Source: Dryocosmus kuriphilus
Taxonomy: Eukaryota > Arthropoda > Insecta > Hymenoptera > Cynipidae
Assembly (NCBI GenBank): GCA_038277395.1
Contig: CM076196.1
Coordinates: 95,424,385 to 95,488,384, forward strand
Length of the DNA: 64,000 bases
Direction: 5' to 3'
Part shown: piece by piece, positions 21,634-33,239 of the stretch
Layout of the letters: every line of letters starts with the position of its first letter
Position numbering within the stretch: the first letter of the stretch is position 1
Made by a program: the position numbers and the translations under genes
The notes under the pieces: generated by a model
Told to the model about the DNA's origin: nothing
Databases searched by the model: none
What the model saw: only the letters and a program-made list of their open reading frames with translations

Positions 21634-21637
21634 TTAA

Positions 21638-23513
21638 GGAAAGAAATTCCCGATTGGGTAAAATCAACATCGTTTGATTTTATCTATAATTCTGTATCAA
21701 TTAATTGTTAATTATTCTAATTCGCAGATTACGAACCATAAGGATGTGTAAATCCATACCAGGCTGTCTTTTTTCAACAGTTTGTGTGCAAATCTTGGAA
21801 CTGAACTTATTTCCCAGGTAATTTTAATTTTAAAGATGCGTACCCTAGTGTAAAGAAATCCTGACCAAAGTAGGCCAAAATCTACAGCAAACATTACTTC
21901 TTTTTAATGATAACAGATTATAAAAAGTATTTTCGTACTAAACTGAGGTGTCGTCGCTAAAGTCAAATTTAAAAAAAGACATTATAAACTCAGAACTTGG
22001 CGTGCTCTGATATTTTGATTAACGTAAAATCCCAAAAAGGAATGGAGAGACGTAGGTACCTTTTGAGATTTCAAAAATTGATTCTGAACCTCCAAACTCA
22101 ACTAAAGGGCGTGATTTAACATTTAAAAAACTTGCTTTCTCATTAATCATAACGCACAGATCAGAGTAATAATAAAACTAAGTTTGTATTTATTTAGAGA
22201 AATTGTTCCTATTAGTATAGTACAGTTCGGTACAAAGAAGCAAGATTGCATTCTATCCAAAACTTTAATTAAACTGTTTTCTAAGCAAATAACTAGCCTG
22301 GACTCGGGGAAGCGTTTGAACAAAATCGGCAATCGAATTCATTAGATGAACAAAAAACTGTATTCTGAAATTAAACAATTAGCGCGGCTGCGCTCCAGAA
22401 TGTATATCCTCCGATACCTTACACGTCATGTCCATCTTGCTCCTCTATAATTTTTCTCAATTCGACCATTTCCGCCATATTGCGTGGATAGAAATAGAAT
22501 TAAAGCAGAGTCATGTCATGTAAAGCAGCACTAGCATATTTTAGTTTGATATAAAATTACCATCTTTACGTGCCTTCATTTAAAAAAAAAAAAAAAAAAA
22601 GAAATTGACCTTATTCTACGAAAACGTCATCCGAGCACCCGTTAATTAAAAAATTAACAGGTATTCAGTGAATAGAAGAGAAACTAATTATTATAAAAAT
22701 TGTCTTTCTTGAGAGAAATTTGTTACTTTGAGTTACTTCAACGAAAGAATAAGAGGGAATTTTCGTCAGTTTTTAAGCAGGCTTTGAATTCCACCGAAAA
22801 TTCGAGCGTTCCGGTTTCGAAACCGTTTTTAAAACAAACGCCGGAACAGGAGTGCTCAAATTTCTCTGTCCGGTTCAAATCTGTGATTTTCAAAATACTC
22901 TTTGCTTGATTTTTTCGCTATGTGTTTTATTTCTAATGCAAATATTTCATTTAAAAAAAATAATCACAAACTTTATTCAGTAGCGAAGTATCATAGAAAT
23001 GTTTCGGTAGGAGCGGCGAGTTGATTAAGTTTCCTTCAGTGTATGGAAAATAAGAATTCAGAATGAATCTGCCGAAATAAACTAAATTATAAACTGAATG
23101 AAAACTAATGATTGACTGAAGCAAATTTTTAATTGGAATCAAAATTGTAGACTCAGAGGTGTATCAATTTTCAGTGTCTAGGAATTGTTAAATTGTTAAA
23201 ATTTAACTAAAATGTTACCATAAGATATGCCTTATGATTTGTAAACTGCAACTTCAGAAAACAGAAACCAAATCATAGTGCGCTAGGAAATCCAGATGGG
23301 TAACAGATACGTAAATTCGTAATAAGAACCAGTAGATGTGTTATTTGGCGAATTCCTCAAGCATGATGGCCGATTGAAAACCACTAGAAGCTCCTCAAAT
23401 CTCACAAAGCCCCTATAATGTTTAATAACTTCTTGCCTGGAGGAATACGGCTTGTTTAGCAATTACATACCTTTAGCATAAAAGGCTCATATATTTCATG
23501 AAAAATTTAGGAT
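21638..23513. other. AT-rich sequence with nothing recognised
   Basis: No convincing gene, inverted repeat or RNA was seen. An A run of about 18 bases lies near 22581. Open frames here are short and carry no recognisable motif. Confidence 0.5.
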
Positions 23514-24560
23514 ATTTTTACATTCTCATCTCAGTGAGGAGGTATTACTTTTATATGAAAACTAACTTTCGCGGATTTCACCAAATCTCCACGTTTTGAG
23601 ACGGTGTCTGTCTGTCTGTTGTCATTGTCGCCGTTGTCGTTGTCGCTGTCGTTGTTCTCGTTGTCGTCGTTATCGCCTGTTCTCACGATAACTTTCAAAG
23701 GACTAATCGGATTGGATTGCGCTTTGGCACACTTCTCTATGGCATAAAGAATAAGGACGAATTCTTTAATCAGCGGCTTTTGACCAGCGGTTATGGGTTT
23801 ATCCATCAAAAACGGTTTTTTACAAAATCAAAAAATCCATTTTCCGGCCAAATTATGCGAGATACAAAAAAAATAGTGAAAAATAAAATTCTTCTTCTTA
23901 AAAAAATCTACAAATTTTGTTTGAACTATTTTTTGAAAGAATGCACAGTTTTTGTTTTAGTCGAGAAAACGTTATTAGAAATAAAAAACTGTGGTTTCTT
24001 GCCAAAATATTTAAGATACTGAAAACCTGATCGTGAAAAAAGTTGTTAAACTCAAAAAGAGCTACAAATTTTGTATTAAAAATTTTTTGATAAAATGCAC
24101 ATTTTTGTTTCAATAGAGAAAACGTTATTAAGAATAAAAATTCAAATTTCCCGCCAAATTGTGCAAGATACGAAAAAAATGATAATAAACAAGGTTGTTC
24201 ACCTCAAAAAGGTCGACAAATTTGTTTTCTACCGTTTTTTCGTAAAGACGCATAGTTTTTGTGTTATTCGTGAAATATGTTATTAAATACAAACAAATCC
24301 ACTTTTCAGCAAAACTATGAGAGATACAAGAAAATATTGGGAAGCAGAATTTTTCACCTTGGAAAGGCCTACAAATCTTCTTCAAAACATTTTTTGATCC
24401 AAAGCATAGTTTATTCATGAAACGTATAATAAAGTTGTTTTAATCAAAAAGTACATTACTATAAAGTTAATAAAAGGTCACTAAAAGTTATTGAAAAATC
24501 TGCCCGCTACTCAGGCGCATTCTCATCACGTTTCTCATGCTTATCAGTCGATTAAAGTAT
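23514..24560 (+). repeat. Family T, copy B (first of a tandem trio)
   Basis: It starts TTTTTACATTCTCATCTCAG, includes CACGTTTTGAGAC, a TGTCTGTCTGT and GTTGTCGTTGTC simple stretch, GGATTGGATTGCGCTTTGG, and about four degenerate units of about 145-150 bp. Each unit carries GAGATACAAAAAAAAT-like sequence, CTACAAATTT and GAGAAAACGTTATTA. It ends with CTGCCCGCTACTCAGGCGCA. The minus strand stays largely open through the units in the same relative frame as in other copies. Confidence 0.8.
23531..23809 (-). CDS. Recurrent small frame of family T, copy B (hypothetical)
   Basis: This 92-residue frame starts MMDKPITAGQKPLIKEF, continues through CAKAQSNPISPLKVIV and becomes Asp/Asn-rich. The equivalent frame is open in copies C, E and F and begins with Met in each, while copy A has a stop after CAKAQ. 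No domain is recognised. It may be a real small protein of the repeat, or simply a conserved non-coding segment without stops; the acidic tail comes from the GTC/GTT-rich simple repeat. Confidence 0.3.
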   Translation of the reverse strand: MMDKPITAGQKPLIKEFVLILYAIEKCAKAQSNPISPLKVIVRTGDNDDNENNDSDNDNGDNDNRQTDTVSKRGDLVKSAKVSFHIKVIPPH

Positions 24561-24621
24561 ATCAAAAACGTAAATTTTAAAATTTTTTACGTATGTACTT
24601 TGGCTGAAAAATGCAATTTTT

Positions 24622-25540
24622 ACATTCTCATCAGAAATGGTATTAGATTTATGTAAAATTTGACTCTTGCAGTTTTCATCAAATCTTCACGTTTTGAGAC
24701 CCCCTTAGTGAGAAAAAAACAGTTTTTACGACGGTGTCTGTGTTTTCGTCTGTGTTGTTGTCGTTGTCGTTGTCGGCGTCTCTTCCCACAATAACTTTCG
24801 AAGGATTAATCGGATTGGATTGCGCTTTGGTATACTTCTTTAGGGCGTAAAAAATAAGGGCGAGTTCGTTAATCAGTAGTTTTCGACCAACGGTTATAGT
24901 TTGATCCACCCAAAACAGTTTTTACAAAATCAAAAATCCATTTGCCGGTTAAATTATGCGAGATAGAAAAAAAAATAGTGTAAAGTAAAATTGCTTACCT
25001 CGAGAAAATCTACAAATTTTTTTTTAGCCAGTTTTTGATAAAATGCACGGGTTTTTCTTTAATCGAGAAAACGTTATTAAAAATAAGAAATTCAAATTTC
25101 CCGCCAAACTATGTAAGATATGAAAAAAATGATAATCAGCCAAGTTGTTCAGCTCAAAAAGATCTACAAACATTTTCTCTTTCGTTTTTTGTAAAGACGC
25201 ATATTTCTGTAGTTATTCCCGAAATATGGTATTAAATACAAAAAAATCCAGTTTTCAGCCAAACTATGCAAGAAGCGAGAAAATATTATCAAGCAGAATT
25301 GTTCATCTTAAAATTATCTACAAATTTGCTTAAAACTATTTTTTGATTCAATGCATAGTTTATTCGTGAAAAGTATAATAGTTGTTTTAATAAAAAAATA
25401 CACTATTATAAAGCTAATAAAAAAGTTATTAAAAGTTATTGAAAAATCTGCCCGCTACTTAGGCGCATTCTCGTCACGTTTCTAACGCTTAACAGTTGAT
25501 TAAAGTATATCAAAAACGTGAATTTCTTAATTTTTTACAT
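24622..25540 (+). repeat. Family T, copy C
   Basis: It begins ATTTTTACATTCTCATCAG directly after the end of copy B and repeats the whole order: CTTGCAGTTTTCATCAAATC, CACGTTTTGAGACCCCC, the GTCGTTGTCG stretch, the 145-bp units and CTGCCCGCTACTTAGGCGCA. The unit order and shared linker show that B and C are tandem. Confidence 0.8.
24679..24909 (-). CDS. Recurrent small frame of family T, copy C (hypothetical)
   Basis: A 76-residue frame beginning MDQTITVGRKLLINELAL, then KYTKAQSNPINPSKVIVG, a DNDNN-rich stretch and a GSQNVKI end. Counterpart of the frames in copies B, E and F. Confidence 0.35.
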   Translation of the reverse strand: MDQTITVGRKLLINELALIFYALKKYTKAQSNPINPSKVIVGRDADNDNDNNTDENTDTVVKTVFFSLRGSQNVKI

Positions 25541-25559
25541 TTTTTGGTAGAAAAATGTA

Positions 25560-26510
25560 ATTTTTACATTCTCATCAGAGAAGGTATTAGATTTATGTAA
25601 AATTTGACTCTTGCAGTTTTCAATCTCCACGTTTTGAGACCCCCTGAGTCGTCGTTGTCGTCGACATCGTGTCGTCTGTTAACACGATAACTTTTGAAAA
25701 ATCATCAGATTGGATTGTGCTTTGGAACAGATCTTCACGCTTCAAAAATAAAGGATGAGTTCGTTAATCACCCACATTTAACGCTTGTTTGCTACACGTC
25801 TGTAGAATTACACACTTGCCAGACTGGGGTGTTCGTCACCCTGGCGAGAGAATTTGTTATAAAACATAAAGTATTGAATACTTTTACTTAAAGATTTTTG
25901 AGGACTTAATGAAGGTTCCCTTTAAAGAATAATATAGTTTATATATTTTAATTCTTTTTTCTGGTCAAAATATGCAACACACAAGAAAATATTAAGAAGT
26001 AAAATTATTTACTGAAGAATATGTATGTACATTTTTGCTTTTGAACATTTTTTTTTTTTTATGAGACTCATCGTTTTACTTTTAAGAAACGAAAACCTGC
26101 ATTCTGGAAATTTAGAAAAATATAGAAAATCACAAAAGAACTTTACTAATCGACAATGGATTTAAAAAATAATTAACTTTCCAGCGCGAAGCGCGAGTGT
26201 CGTGATGAGATTGTGTTCCTTAAAGCCGATAGTGCCTTAAGTAAAATAATTTTGTTTCTTATTTTTAACCAAATACAAATTTAATAATTTCATTAGAAGT
26301 AGGTGTTTTCAAAGTTTAAGTCCCAAGTAACGAAAACCGAGTACGAAGTGCGAGGACCGAAAATATCCGAGCGCGAAGCGCGAGGTTCAAACGTAACGAA
26401 GCGCGAAGCGCGACGACCACTAGATTGCGCGCCCTAGGCACGCCTAATCTTGCGAGCGAAGCGCGTGATGAGGATGTGCGAACGAAGTGAGCAGATTTTT
26501 TCTCTGAAGT
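25560..26510 (+). repeat. Family T, copy D with GC-palindrome-rich end
   Basis: It begins with the same ATTTTTACATTCTCATCAGAG linker as copy C. The small frame is destroyed. The distal part (26180-26500) carries repeated GCGCGAAGCGCGAG palindrome-like motifs that correspond, inverted, to the GC-rich block of copies A and E. This end gives a local GC peak in an AT-rich region. Confidence 0.75.
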
Positions 26511-27689
26511 ACATTCAAGATTTCTGAAGTCGGCTAAAATCTCCAAAGTATCCGGAATATTGACGTTATTTAAATTTATCTTACAGATATCAGGAGTACA
26601 AGAATATCAGAGAAATGCGCAGAGCAGATTCACGTTCTATAAATGCCTTTAGAGATTAAAAAGAAATATTTTATTCTCAAATAGGATTGTGAAAGAATCA
26701 GGCCCTTTAATGCCCTATAAATACTGTCAACTAGGTAAAGCAGACCTTTTTGCCTTGAATTATATTTAATTAAAGCTTTGTGAATGAGGTCTTTTAACAT
26801 TTTTAAAAGGATGTATTTAAAATGTAATTATTTTAAGTTTTTAAAAGCGTCTGAAGCTACTTAAGTCTGCTGCAATACCTAAAGTTCTAGAAATTTCTAA
26901 TAGGGCTCAAATTTAAGTTTAAACCTTTTTCTTCAAGGAACTTGTATCTAAAAAAGGTTTCCGTCTCCTGTATTGAGCGGTAGTAGGTTTTTGCTACGCG
27001 CGCGCTCGCGCTTCACTCATCCCTTCGCCGCTCGGGTAGTGAGCAGGCGCGCGCTCGAAGAAAAAACGCGTTACCGACTGGAGAATTTTCTTAAATATAA
27101 ATATGTTGAAGGCCCAATTATTAATCTCAAATTTCAGGATTGCGCCCTACGTTGTTTCAAAGAAATTTCCAAAAACGTCAATTTTCTTAAAAACTTGACG
27201 TGATAGAAAGATTTTTCTTCCGGATTCGTGTTCAGAGGATCAGAATACGTAAGGGTAGTGTACTGTAGTTTGTCGCACTTGACCTTTTATTTTTTTGGTG
27301 AGGCTATGTTATATTTAAAAGTCTAATTGTTTTAATTTTTATTTTATTAATAGCTCTTAGTATCAAGTGAATAAACCGGAATTATTCATTTTCCCCTAGC
27401 ATGGTAATGGAGAGGATGCGAACGAAAATGCTGGATGTGCAAACAAAACAATAGACATGCAAACGTATGCAAATAAAAGAAATACAAATTTCTGGCTTTA
27501 GGGGGCACATGAATATAGACGTGCCAAGAAGACCTAACCAGCCGGTTAAAAGTCTTTCTGATCCTCCCTCAGAACGATAAAAGATTGTTAAAAGATCGCA
27601 GGCCATAAGCAGTCCTTCGTCTCAACTGGCGTCGGAGCGTCCGTGATTGTACTGATTCATCATGACGCCGTTTCCCAATGTACGTAAAG
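26511..27689. other. AT-rich stretch with one GC-rich patch, nothing recognised
   Basis: A CG-rich patch (GCGCGCGCTCGCGCTTC) lies at about 26994-27060 and may be another scrap of the family T end. I see no convincing gene. The open frames of about 75 residues have no recognisable motif. Confidence 0.45.
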
Positions 27690-28705
27690 CTATTTACTTG
27701 GGTCTTATAATTTCAAAACACCTACTTTTAATGAGATTATTAAATTTGAATTTTTTATTAAAAATTACAAAAGAAATTATTTTACTCAAGGCTCTATTGA
27801 CCTTAAGGAATACATTCTCATAATGGCACTCGCGCTTCGCGCTCGACAATTAAATTTTTTCGAACACATTGTAGATTAGTAAACTTTCTTTGTGATTTTC
27901 CAAATTTTCACAATGCAGAATTTCGATTCTTAAATGTAAAACGATGAGTCTTATAAATAAATTTTGTAGGTCTTTCCAAGGTGAACAATTCTGCTTGTTA
28001 ATATTTTCTCATATCTTGCACAGTTTTGCTGAAAAGTGGTTTTCTTTATATGTCATAATATATTTCACGAATAACTCAAAAACTACGCGTCTCCTTAAAA
28101 AAATTATAGAGAGCAAATTTATAGTTCTTTTTGAGCTAAAAAACTTTGTTTATTATCATCTTTACCGTATCTTGAATATTTTGGCAAGAAACCACAGTTT
28201 ATTATTTTTAATAACGTTTTCTCGATTAAAATAAGAACCGTGCATTCTACCAAAAAATGGTTAAAACAAAGTTTGTAGGTTTTTTTTAAGATGAGCATGT
28301 TTATTTTTTACTGTTCTTTTATCTCGCATATTTTAGCCGGAAATGGATCTTTTTATTTTCTGAAAATAGTTTTTCATGGATAAAACCATAACCACTGGTC
28401 AAAAACTGCTGGTTAACGAACTGGTCCTTTCTTTTTACGCCCTAAAGAAGTGTGCCAAAGCGCAGTCCAATCTGATGATTCTTTCAAAAGTTATCGCCAT
28501 AAAAGACGCCGACGACGACAAAAGCAACGACAGCAACGTCGACAACAACAACGATAACGACAACAGACAGACAGACACCGTCATAAAACATGTTTTTTCT
28601 GATTCAGAGGGTCACGAAACGTCGAGATTTGATGAAATCCGCGAATGTCACTTTTCACATAAAGCTAATACATTTCTCATTGAGGTGAGAATGTAAAAAT
28701 TGAAA
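27690..28705 (-). repeat. Family T, copy E
   Basis: Same orientation as copy A and closely similar to it from GGTCTTATAATTTCAAAACA onward: a GC motif near 27830-27845, the 145-bp units, the small frame, then the terminal TTTCTCATTGAGGTGAGAATG. The plus-strand frame 27944-28234 through the units matches the frame in copy A. Confidence 0.8.
28376..28696 (+). CDS. Recurrent small frame of family T, copy E (hypothetical)
   Basis: The longest version, 106 residues: MDKTITTGQKLLVNELVL, then KCAKAQSN, a D/N/S-rich middle, and a further 40 residues reaching the repeat terminus. Four independent copies keep this frame open from the Met, which is the main reason to list it. No known family. Confidence 0.35.
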   Translation: MDKTITTGQKLLVNELVLSFYALKKCAKAQSNLMILSKVIAIKDADDDKSNDSNVDNNNDNDNRQTDTVIKHVFSDSEGHETSRFDEIRECHFSHKANTFLIEVRM

Positions 28706-29659
28706 AATCTGAATTTCGAGGGATCAAATACACACAGAAGTTCTGGACTAATTAAATTATTTTTTTAATTCAGAAATTATACCAGTTTAGTTACCTCTAT
28801 AAGTATAAAAGTTTAATATTTCATTTCATTATTTAATGTATCCTTCATGCAATTCACCTTTGTCTGATCCAGTTCAGGTGTCTTTCAGCTGAAAATGTTG
28901 TGAGAATGTTATTACTATTTAATAAGAAAGTAACTAACACCTACCATCTCGTCTGTACTGTGCCTTGTTGAAAAATAAAATCTAAAACTCTTAAACTTAA
29001 CTAAATCTTTATATTAGGTGTCAGGCTTTTCGAATTCACTTAAAAAATTTAACATAATCACAATTCATCTCAAAACCCTTCAGCAACAATCTTCTTGAAA
29101 CTTCGATCTTCAAAACACAAATTCACTTCAAGGCGCAGTATACTGGGAAATTATGCTAGTTCAAACCCGGAATTCACAATTAGTGGTTGATATCGGGTAA
29201 TTTTGGAGTTTCGTAAGTTTCTAGGGTCAAACAGGGAGTGATCAAAACTTGGGGTATAATCAAAATCAAGGGGGTAGTTGACACTTAGGATCATGGTAAG
29301 AATAATTACTTATTTAGGTCTCAGAGGTCTCAAAGGAACATCGTGAAGACCTCACAGAGCTGGCTTGGTGATACTATTTTAAATTATAATTTGTTTTTTT
29401 TGCCTTGATAAGGGTGTCACGCGTACGCCGAAATGTTGGCGGCACGGCTTATGATTGTTTTTTGGTTGGGGTTTTAAACAAAGTAGAAGCAAAAGAAGAC
29501 GAGGGAAAGAAAATAGAAGTAAGGGTATTTGGTTGGTTGCCTCCTTTTTTCCCTCCTCTTTTTTTGTTTTTCTTTTTTAAATTTTTGCTAGAAGCCTTTT
29601 CAAATTTTTTAGTTTGATTGGCCCAAATTTGATCGCGGAGTTTTTTTTATTAACAACTG
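28706..29659. other. No feature recognised
   Basis: AT-rich sequence without a convincing frame. From about 29600 the composition becomes purine-rich as the next non-LTR begins. Confidence 0.5.
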
Positions 29660-30456
29660 TTTAGTTGAATGATAAAGAACAATTTAAGGAAAAGGTAAAG
29701 AAAATATGAAAATGGGAGAGGGAAATGTAAAAGAAGAAATGAAAATAATGATAGGAGAGGTAAAAAGAGTATCAGAGAGCACAGGTAAAAATTAAGTTAG
29801 GAAAGGAGAGGGAAGAAGTGGGTGATATTAGGAATTTAAAGAGAAGAAGAAGGAAGTAAGAAAGGAATTAAGAAAATGGAGAAAAGTGAAAGGTAGTGGA
29901 GAGGAATATAAGAGGAAAAAGGAGTATATTGAGATGTATTATAGAAAAAGTGAGGAGGAAAATAAAAGATTCGAAGAAGAGAGCATAAAGAGTGAAGAAA
30001 TAAGAAAGGTATTAGAATTAATGAAAGATCCTAATTCGCCTGTGATATATGAGATTCCTAATAATGTCTGGAAATGCAGGGGAAAGAACTAAAGGAATGG
30101 ACGTGGACAATGTGCAATAGAATATGGAGAGGAGAGGACTGGCCACAATTATGGAAAGTAGGGATAGTGGTACCGATTGTGAGAAAGCGTAATGGTGAGG
30201 AGGTTAAAAACTATAGAGGAGAGACGCTAATGACAACATTATATAAGTTACATGTGACTGTTTTATCGGAGAAGTTGAAAAAAGAAGTTGAGAAAAAAAG
30301 ATAATGCCACCGAATCAAACAGTGTTTAGAAAGGGAATGGATATGATGGATAACATATATGTTTTGAACTATTTGGTAAATAAAAGGATTGCAAGGAAGA
30401 CAGGGAGAATGATAACAATGTTCGTGGATTTAAAAGCGGCATTTGACTCATTGGTC
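29660..30456 (+). pseudogene. Non-LTR retrotransposon 2, 5' part (RT N-terminal region)
   Basis: Lys/Glu-rich frames (KRKKEYIEMYYRKSEEENKR) lead into reverse transcriptase. At 30130-30300 it reads WPQLWKVGIVVPIVRKRNGE and VKNYRGETLM, followed at 30300-30456 by NQTVFRKGM and the motif A block MFVDLKAAFDSL. That is where the Tc5-like element inserts; RT continues at 35001. The endonuclease is missing. Frameshifts occur near 30090 and 30300. This purine-rich codon style and the WP..WK...VPI.KK pattern are typical of a lineage common in Hymenoptera, from memory. Confidence 0.8.
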
Positions 30457-30459
30457 TAA

Positions 30460-31270
30460 CAAGGGGGGTTAGGTTAGTGTCCGACGCCGATTTTTTTGTA
30501 ACTTTGCAGGTGAAAAGAGGATTCCAGATTATAAAAAAAAAATTAATTTGTTTGGCAATCGTTCGTATTTAGGGGTTGAAATCACCCCTTCTATATTTTT
30601 GATACTTTTACTATTTTAAGAGGTATCATTGTTTTTTCTTTCTTGTTTTTGGACAAAATTGTTCTAATTGACTCTATATTATTATATTAGGATGAGTTTT
30701 AAAAATACTTACCCTCTAGAGTATCAAAATTCAGAAAATCTACCCTTATAAGGGTAGAATCCTATAGAATGCTTCGCTATATGACATATAGGTTAAGATT
30801 TTGGACTTTGTAGCTGCAGACATCTTGCTTTGATATTAAATTCTGTTAAGAATCATCAGTGTCATTCGAAATGACCCCTAAATTATGTATCATCCACCCC
30901 CTTAACTTTATCAATAAATAAGAAATTTAATTATTAGTATGACATTTTTGTAAGTAATGGATTAAAATACTTGGTTTGGACAATCAATAATAATATAACT
31001 GACTTTTTTTTAACGATGGCACATGTTCTTATATAAATAAACCCTTGTTATTTGAAGACTACCCCTCAAAAACTTTTTATGTTTTTTTAGCAGGTGATTT
31101 TAATGACTGTACATATATAACAGAACTGTTTAAAGAATTTTTATTTAGATTCAGGCACGTATATATTTCCATTGAAAATTGTACACACATACACATACAC
31201 TTTCGCATATAGTCCCTTTAACCCTTATTGCTCAAGGCTTTCGACTTACAATATATCTTTTACGAAATAA
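30460..31270. repeat. Left inverted repeat of the Tc5-like element
   Basis: About 810 bases matching the inverse of 33240-34997 minus the mariner. Landmarks: TTTGCAGGTGAAAAGAGGAT, ACTTACCCTCTAGAGTATCA, TAGAATGCTTCGC and TTCGACTTACA. Confidence 0.85.
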
Positions 31271-31517
31271 AAAACAAATTTACTAAACATAAATTGGAAA
31301 AGAACAAACCAAATATTGCCTGTTTACAAGTTGGGTGTGTGGTCTGATAAATGCATTATCATTTTTGCATTTGTAATAATAACTGCGCAAATATAAAATT
31401 ATCAGGAATGTATATATATAAACCATTATCAGGCATGTATATAAAGCGAAAGAAAAGAATATTTGTTCAGTCACAAATTTGCTTCTTTTTCTATTGTGTG
31501 CAGTATTACTAATAAAA

Positions 31518-33105
31518 TGAGAATCAATCCGTTAAATATATTATCATTATTAACAATAACGTTCAATAAGGGAAAAATTGGCATTCAGCCTTCAGAAATA
31601 ACAATTGAGGAGGTAAATCTACACGATGTAATAGAGGATATTATAAGGAAAAATTTGTTTCATTCCTCATTTATTATTGAAAATTCAGTTGATTTACAAT
31701 TTTTGATGGAGATAGTCAAATGGACATATAACCGTTTGAAGATGAAGAACAAGAAGAAGAAAACGATTATGTTGAAGTACCTACTTGTTTTTATCAAGAG
31801 GAGAGAGTTAATTTCGACTATAAAAAAGAAGCTGTTGACTTTTGGAATTCTGGAAAGAAGAAACGATTATCTTTTACAACCGTCCATCAAAGATTCAAGA
31901 AGTTTCGTTCAGAGCGAAAGATAAGAAGATGGCAAGAACAAGTCAACAGTGGTGGTGACCGAGAAGATAAGCTATACATTGTTGCAAAATGCACTTTCGA
32001 CAATCTGAAGGAGGCTATTGATTCGAAGATGAAAGTTCACGATGTAGATCTTCGAAGATGGGCTTCACAAAAGAAGCATGAATTGGACATGCCATGGTTT
32101 AAGGCATCAAGATGGTGGGTATGGAAGTTCAAGAAAGTGCGTAACGTTGTTTCGCGAAAAATCACAAAATTTGTATCTGTATCATCTTTACATGAAACTA
32201 GAGATATAGAACAAGAATGCGAATTTTTTAAAAACAATATAAAATCAGAAATTCTGAGGTATGGAGAGAGCACAGTTTTCAATTCCGATCAAAGTGGCTT
32301 TAATTTAAAATTGCACAGTGGAAGAACTTTGAGCTTTCAAGGAACAAAAACTGTGGAAAATGCTGTTCAATCGGTTTCCTCCACCACGCATAGCTATACA
32401 ATTCAGCCAATCATATCTGCCGATGGAAGATCACTTTCACCCATTATGTAGTTTTAAAGGGACCATCCAGACAATTTGGACCAAGAGTAAGCGGAGGACT
32501 TTTTAAGCAAAACAATATTTATTTGCAAGCCTCTAGATCCGGGGAACTTTCTTCAGAATTACTGCAAATGTGGCTTCAAGATGTATTTTTCCCTAACGTA
32601 GGATAAAATTGGGTGTTATTGTTAGATTCATGGAGTGGCCAGTGTGAAAAAACCGTGCAAACTGCTATACCGGCAGGTAAAACCCTTTTACTAAAAAAAC
32701 TATTCCAAAAGGCACAAATGGGAGAGTTCAGCCCTTGGATGTGTTTGGGTTTAGGATCTGGAAGAATTTCGTACGAAAAATCTCTGACACTTCTATTCTG
32801 TTGAGGTCTGATATTAACTTTCATATGAGAAATAACATTATAAAATAACAGTCCCTCACACATAACCAATTGTCTTCGCCTAAATTTATTAACGTATTCA
32901 AATATTCTTGGCATAAAAGCGAATATATAGAAAATGGACCTCCTTATTTTGATAATCCTACAGACTTTTGTTTTAAGCAAGATATTGTACCTTTTTGTGA
33001 TATTTGCGGTGATGTTGCAGTAATAACATGTGCATGGTGCAAGAAGAGGTTGTGCCTAAAGCACTTCTTCGAAGAATATCACTACTGTGAATACTTCGTG
33101 CCTTA
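31518..33105 (+). pseudogene. Tc5-like transposase (broken)
   Basis: Cut-and-paste transposase of the pogo/Tc5 group. After a frameshift near 31720, an N-terminal DNA-binding region follows (DFWNSGKKKRLSFTTVHQRF at about 31830, then LRRWASQKKHELDMPWFKAS and RKITKFV at 32050-32170). The catalytic part shows the first Asp in FNSDQSGFNL (about 32280), the second in LLLDSWSG (about 32625) and the third in QPLDVFGFR (about 32735). Then follows a Cys/His-rich tail, CDICGDVAVITCAWC and KHFFEEYHYC (32995-33090), like the Tc5 transposase C-terminal domain. Stops or frameshifts occur near 32449, 32605, 32700 and 32845, so it is inactive. It lies centred between the inverted repeats, as expected. Confidence 0.85.
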
Positions 33106-33239
33106 AAAATCGAATGATATTGTTTCTTTTTAACTAATCTTTCATCAATTAACAAATTTTTAGCTTAAAATTAGATTTAGATTAGAATTTTATGCGCAGT
33201 CTCACAAATGGTGAAATTAAAACACACTCATCATATCAC

